9,663 nucleotides of DNA from Candidatus Thalassarchaeaceae archaeon (GTDB taxonomy: Archaea; Thermoplasmatota; Poseidoniia; Poseidoniales; Thalassarchaeaceae), in NCBI GenBank assembly GCA_030747885.1, contig JASLJW010000148.1, forward strand, positions 1 through 9,663, in the 5' to 3' direction. The notes beneath the pieces were generated by a model. It searched no databases and had not been told where the DNA came from. It was given only the letters and a program-made list of their open reading frames with translations. Below are positions 6,129 through 9,663 of this stretch, one piece after another (the first letter of the stretch is position 1; every line of letters starts with the position of its first letter). The position numbers were made by a program, and so were the translations under genes.

Positions 6129-8078
6129 ATGGAAGACAGTTATAGCGCAGATAGTATCCAGGTACTCGAGGGATTGGAGGCCGTCCGCAAAAGGCCAGGG
6201 ATGTACCTTGGAGACCCTCACGACGGATCTGCACTCCACCACTGCATCTGGGAAGTAGTCGACAATTCCGTCGATGAGCATCTTGCAGGACATACAGATT
6301 CCATCGACATAACGCTTCATTCAGACAATTCCCTCTCCGTTAGAGATTATGGTAGAGGCATTCCTGTAGGGATTCACGAGGATTACGGAATATCTGCGGC
6401 AGAAGTCATCATGACCAAGTTACATGCAGGAGGGAAGTTCGACAATAGCTCATACAAAGTTTCAGGGGGCCTTCATGGAGTTGGCGTTTCAGCAGTAAAT
6501 GCGGTTTCTGAATGGATGGAAATGACCATTCATCGCGATGGTACAATATATTTTCAACGCTATGAAGCAGGCATACCAGTTGAACCGCTCAAAGAAATTG
6601 GTACTTGTGACGACACCGGCACAATGATTTCCTTCAAACCTGATTTGGGCATCTTTACCGAAGTTGTCGAGTTTGATTTAGAGGAAGTAAATACTAGAGT
6701 GAGTGAAACCGCTTTCCTTAATGCGGGGTTAAAAATAAAAATTTCAGATGAGCGAAGTTCGGAGCCTCATGTTGTAGAACATCTGTATGAAGGTGGCCTT
6801 GCAGAGTACGTAGGGCAACTCAATGAACGGCGAGAAGTCCTCCATGCAGAAGTCATCAAAATCAGAGGGGAAAAGGAAATTGAGAAAGGGACTGTAGAGG
6901 TCGAGCTTGCTCTACAATGGTCAGATGCGTTCAGTGAATCGATTCGCTGCTATACGAATATCATTCGAAACAAAGATGGAGGGACCCACATGTCAGGGTT
7001 GCGTACTGCATTGACCAGTTCTGTAAACTCTTACGCCAAGAAAAAGAATTTACTCAAAGGAGATTCGCTTTCAGGAGATGACGTTCGAGAAGGCTTGGCC
7101 GCAGTAGTTAGCGTAAAGCATCCTGATCCATCATTCTCATCCCAAACAAAAGATAAGTTGGTTAGCAGCGAAGTTACAGGCATCGTCCAAACAATTGTTT
7201 ACGACAAATTAGGTGAATTCTTCGAAGAGAACCCCTCTGTTGCGAAACAGATTGTTGAGAAGGCGGTTCTCGCATCGAAGGCAAGAGAAGCTGCAAGAAA
7301 AGCACGTGATTTGACTCGTAGAAAGGGCGTTTTAGAGGGGGGTGGACTACCTGGGAAACTTGCAGATTGTCAATCAAGAGATCCAAGTGAATGTGAAGTC
7401 TATCTCGTCGAAGGTGATTCAGCAGGAGGGTCCGCCAAAACAGGTAGAGATCGCCGCATTCAAGCAATTCTACCACTACGTGGAAAAATTCTCAATGTTG
7501 AACGGCAAAAGCACAACGCTGCAAAAGTATTCCAGAATCAAGAAATACAAACAATGATTCGGGCCCTTGGTGCAGGAGTAGGGAACAATACTGAAGAAGA
7601 AGGTAGCTTTGATACTGAAAAATTACGTTATAACAAAATCATCATTATGACGGATGCTGATGTAGATGGAGCACATATTCGCACTCTTATGCTAACTTTC
7701 ATCTGGAGATTTATGCGACCTGCAATAGAAAAGGGACATGTATACATTGCACAACCACCTCTATTCCAACTCTCTAAGGGAAGAGTTAGCAAGTATGCAT
7801 TTACAGATGAAGAGAGAGACACAATTCTTGAAGAGTTAAGAGGAGATAATCCCAACACAAAAATCGGTGTTCAGAGATACAAGGGTCTTGGTGAAATGAA
7901 TCCTGAACAACTATGGGAGACTACGATGAATCCAGAAACTCGAACCATGCTGAAAGTTACCGTCAAAGATGCAGAAGATTCAGATCGGATGTTTGAGATC
8001 TTAATGGGAGATGATGTCCCAGATAGAAGGGCGTTTATCGAAAAGCACGCTAAGGAGGTGACTAACCTTGACATCTGA
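6129..8078 (+). CDS. gyrB: DNA gyrase subunit B
   Basis: This is the ATPase and TOPRIM subunit of type IIA topoisomerase, which with GyrA introduces negative supercoils. At 649 residues it has the compact length of GyrB proteins lacking the gamma-proteobacterial insertion. The GHKL ATPase domain matches E. coli register exactly: Glu42 and Asn46 in WEVVDN, Asp73, Arg76 and Gly77 in RDYGRG, the ATP lid SGGLHGVGVSAVN, Arg136 and Thr165. This exact register is why ATG 6129 is chosen as the start. The transducer domain carries the QTK loop (Gln339, Lys341) that contacts ATP gamma-phosphate. The TOPRIM domain has Glu428 in VEGDSAGG and Asp509/Asp511 in MTDADVDG as metal ligands, followed by PLRGKILNVE and the closing RYKGLGEMNP motif. 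The segment YTNIIRNKDGGTH departs slightly from the usual FANNI pattern. It is co-transcribed with gyrA, which overlaps its 3' end by 11 bases. GyrB rather than ParE is inferred from the pairing and archaeal context. Confidence 0.96.
   Translation: MEDSYSADSIQVLEGLEAVRKRPGMYLGDPHDGSALHHCIWEVVDNSVDEHLAGHTDSIDITLHSDNSLSVRDYGRGIPVGIHEDYGISAAEVIMTKLHAGGKFDNSSYKVSGGLHGVGVSAVNAVSEWMEMTIHRDGTIYFQRYEAGIPVEPLKEIGTCDDTGTMISFKPDLGIFTEVVEFDLEEVNTRVSETAFLNAGLKIKISDERSSEPHVVEHLYEGGLAEYVGQLNERREVLHAEVIKIRGEKEIEKGTVEVELALQWSDAFSESIRCYTNIIRNKDGGTHMSGLRTALTSSVNSYAKKKNLLKGDSLSGDDVREGLAAVVSVKHPDPSFSSQTKDKLVSSEVTGIVQTIVYDKLGEFFEENPSVAKQIVEKAVLASKAREAARKARDLTRRKGVLEGGGLPGKLADCQSRDPSECEVYLVEGDSAGGSAKTGRDRRIQAILPLRGKILNVERQKHNAAKVFQNQEIQTMIRALGAGVGNNTEEEGSFDTEKLRYNKIIIMTDADVDGAHIRTLMLTFIWRFMRPAIEKGHVYIAQPPLFQLSKGRVSKYAFTDEERDTILEELRGDNPNTKIGVQRYKGLGEMNPEQLWETTMNPETRTMLKVTVKDAEDSDRMFEILMGDDVPDRRAFIEKHAKEVTNLDI
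8052..8061 (+). promoter_or_regulatory. Strong Shine-Dalgarno site for gyrA inside gyrB
   Basis: AAGGAGGTGA is close to a full complement of the 16S rRNA 3' end and sits 6 bases before TTG 8068. It lies within the gyrB codons for Lys-Glu-Val-Thr. It is too far from the in-frame ATG at 8089 (27 bases), so it decides for the TTG start. Confidence 0.8.
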
Positions 8079-9663
8079 AGATGAGACAATGAATGAAAAA
8101 AGTGGCGACACCGTAGAAACGGGGAATATTTTGAATCAGCCTCTAAATGAGGAAATGAAAACATCGTACATCAATTATGCAATGTCTGTAATTATTGGAA
8201 GAGCTCTACCAGATGCTCGAGATGGATTGAAACCAGTACATCGACGTGTCCTTTACGGAATGCATGAAGGAGGTCATACCTCTGAAAAGAAATTCAGTAA
8301 ATCAGCACGTTCTGTTGGAGAAGTCATGGGTAAATACCACCCACATGGTGACCAATCGATCTACGATACAATGGTAAGAATGGCTCAAGAATTTTCATTG
8401 AGATACCCACTTATCGATGGGCAAGGGAATTTCGGTTCAATCGATGGAGATCCGCCTGCAGCAATGCGATATACAGAGAGTCGTTTAGATAGAATTTCTA
8501 AACACATGTTGGAAGATATCGAAAAGAAGACCGTTGATTTTCAACCCAATTTCGACGATTCAGAGATGGAGCCGTCAGTTCTTCCTGCAAGATTGCCCAA
8601 CCTACTTCTGAATGGAAGTGACGGTATCGCAGTTGGCATGGCAACGAGAATTCCGCCTCACAACCTTACAGAAGTTGCAGGTGCAATTCGATTGCATGTA
8701 AGTCGAATTCTTGAGGAAGGAGACGAAAATCAAGGTATGCCAAGCGTCTCAATAGAGGAATATATGCACCATGTTACAGGCCCTGATTTCCCCACTGGAG
8801 CAACTATCCATGGAGTTGATGGAATCTATGACATGTATAAACATGGGAAAGGGCGATTTCATGTACGTTCCAAGTGTGATGTTTACGATGATTCCAATGG
8901 AAAGAAGATTGTAATTAATGAAATCCCATATCAAGTAAAAAAGGCAGATATGCTTGTACACATCGCAGAATCAGTCACAAAAGGAACAATAGTTGGAATC
9001 CGAGATATTCGTGACGAATCTTCCAAGGAAGGAATACGCGTAGTAATTGAAGTGAAAAATAATGCGGACCCTCATGCGGTTCTCAATCAGTTGTTCAAAT
9101 CCAGCCGATTACAAGAATCATATTCGGCGAATATGATGGGTATCTTGGATGGAAGGCCAGTTCTACTTACTCTCCCGGTGATGATCCACACATATGTTGA
9201 GCACAGAGAATCAGTCATCGAAAAGAGAGCACAATTCGAACTAGAAAAGGCCGAAGCTAGAGCACATATTCTCGAAGGCCTAGTCAAAGCACAGGCACGG
9301 ATTGATGATGTAATTACAGTGGGTAAATCCAGCTCTAGTAGAGAGCAATTTGAAGCAGTATTGCAAGGCAATGAAACGATGGCAGGGATTGCACCATTTG
9401 ATTTTACAGAGCCCCAAGCAAAAGCAATTGCAGAACGTCGATTGTATCAACTTAGCCGACTTGATGTTGAAAAGGTCGAGAATGAACACAATGAATTAAA
9501 AATCAAGATTGCAGATCTTAGAGATATTATTTCTTCAAAGTCGCGCCGACTTGATATCCTCATTCAGGAACTAAATGAAATGGTCGAAAAGCACGGTGAT
9601 GAACGCAGATCAGACATTAACCCAATGCCACTATCAATGGATAGAGAAGACCTGATTGAAGAA
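8068..9663 (+). CDS. gyrA: DNA gyrase subunit A, N-terminal portion (runs off the window)
   Basis: This is the DNA breakage-reunion subunit of gyrase. 532 codons are visible without a stop, starting at TTG 8068, which is set by the strong Shine-Dalgarno site. The N terminus shows SYINYAMSVIIGRALPDARDG followed by KPVHRRVLYGM, typical of the family. The winged-helix active site has Arg134 and the catalytic Tyr135 in AAMRYTE. The quinolone-pocket helix reads HPHGDQSIYD, with Gln96 where E. coli has Ser83 and Asp100 at the Asp87 position. The tower follows with GSDGIAVGMATRIPPHN, the tower/coiled-coil junction with AHILEGL, and the coiled coil returns through LDVEKVENEHNEL to GDERRSDI. The window ends at DLIEE, where the DNA-wrapping C-terminal pinwheel should begin, so the GyrA-box that would separate GyrA from ParC is not visible. 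The call as GyrA rests on overlap with gyrB. Codon use resembles the neighbours. Confidence 0.95.
   Translation, partial: MTSEDETMNEKSGDTVETGNILNQPLNEEMKTSYINYAMSVIIGRALPDARDGLKPVHRRVLYGMHEGGHTSEKKFSKSARSVGEVMGKYHPHGDQSIYDTMVRMAQEFSLRYPLIDGQGNFGSIDGDPPAAMRYTESRLDRISKHMLEDIEKKTVDFQPNFDDSEMEPSVLPARLPNLLLNGSDGIAVGMATRIPPHNLTEVAGAIRLHVSRILEEGDENQGMPSVSIEEYMHHVTGPDFPTGATIHGVDGIYDMYKHGKGRFHVRSKCDVYDDSNGKKIVINEIPYQVKKADMLVHIAESVTKGTIVGIRDIRDESSKEGIRVVIEVKNNADPHAVLNQLFKSSRLQESYSANMMGILDGRPVLLTLPVMIHTYVEHRESVIEKRAQFELEKAEARAHILEGLVKAQARIDDVITVGKSSSSREQFEAVLQGNETMAGIAPFDFTEPQAKAIAERRLYQLSRLDVEKVENEHNELKIKIADLRDIISSKSRRLDILIQELNEMVEKHGDERRSDINPMPLSMDREDLIEE

Noticed and set aside
7174..7476. Minus-strand frames opposite gyrB and gyrA (also 7628-7858, 7871-8164, 8749-8961, 9087-9489)
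   Set aside because: They are antisense to strongly conserved gyrase coding sequence, lack motifs and ribosome sites, and are explained by codon bias of the real genes.
8089..8091. ATG at 8089 as the gyrA start
   Set aside because: The strong Shine-Dalgarno at 8052-8061 is 27 bases away; TTG 8068 is at ideal spacing and in frame.
1..9663. CRISPR array, insertion sequence, attachment site or defence island
   Set aside because: No regularly spaced repeats, transposase, integrase or paired terminal repeats were seen; all long frames are ordinary surface, shikimate or topoisomerase genes.

Overview
The window looks like a piece of a marine planktonic euryarchaeal chromosome, most likely Marine Group II (Poseidoniales) or a close relative. 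This is inferred from four things together: a very large secreted PKD-domain protein anchored by a C-terminal membrane helix, archaeal-style TATA boxes ahead of genes, strong Shine-Dalgarno sites, and a bacterial-type DNA gyrase operon, which is known in this archaeal group. No 16S rRNA or ribosomal protein gene is present, so the assignment rests on gene content and style only. The DNA is AT-leaning, densely coding and has no sign of mobile elements.

Layout. Positions 1-70 probably hold the last codons of an upstream plus-strand gene. Positions 94-4242 encode a 1382-residue cell-surface protein: signal peptide, a zinc metallopeptidase domain with an HExxH + E site, about six PKD-type beta-sandwich domains with calcium-binding-like Asp loops, one membrane helix and a short basic tail. 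Four bases later (4247-5149) follows an unrecognised 300-residue membrane-anchored exported protein, translated from a GGAG site inside the end of the protease gene. The two probably form one operon acting at the cell surface.

Positions 5150-5944 on the minus strand encode a type I 3-dehydroquinate dehydratase (aroD, shikimate pathway). Its stop codon directly abuts that of the preceding plus-strand gene. The 184-base divergent intergenic region 5945-6128 is the most structured non-coding DNA here. It has a hairpin followed by six T, a 10-base direct repeat flanking a TATA-like box, and a perfect 11-bp hairpin just upstream of gyrB.

Positions 6129-8078 are gyrB (649 residues, complete). gyrA starts at a TTG at 8068 inside the end of gyrB, directed by an almost ideal Shine-Dalgarno sequence, and runs off the window at 9663 just where the C-terminal pinwheel domain should begin. 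The two gyrase genes form a translationally coupled operon for the A2B2 enzyme that introduces negative supercoils. I see no clearly novel defence or mobile system. The points most worth a second look are the regulatory architecture ahead of gyrB and the surface protease/partner gene pair.
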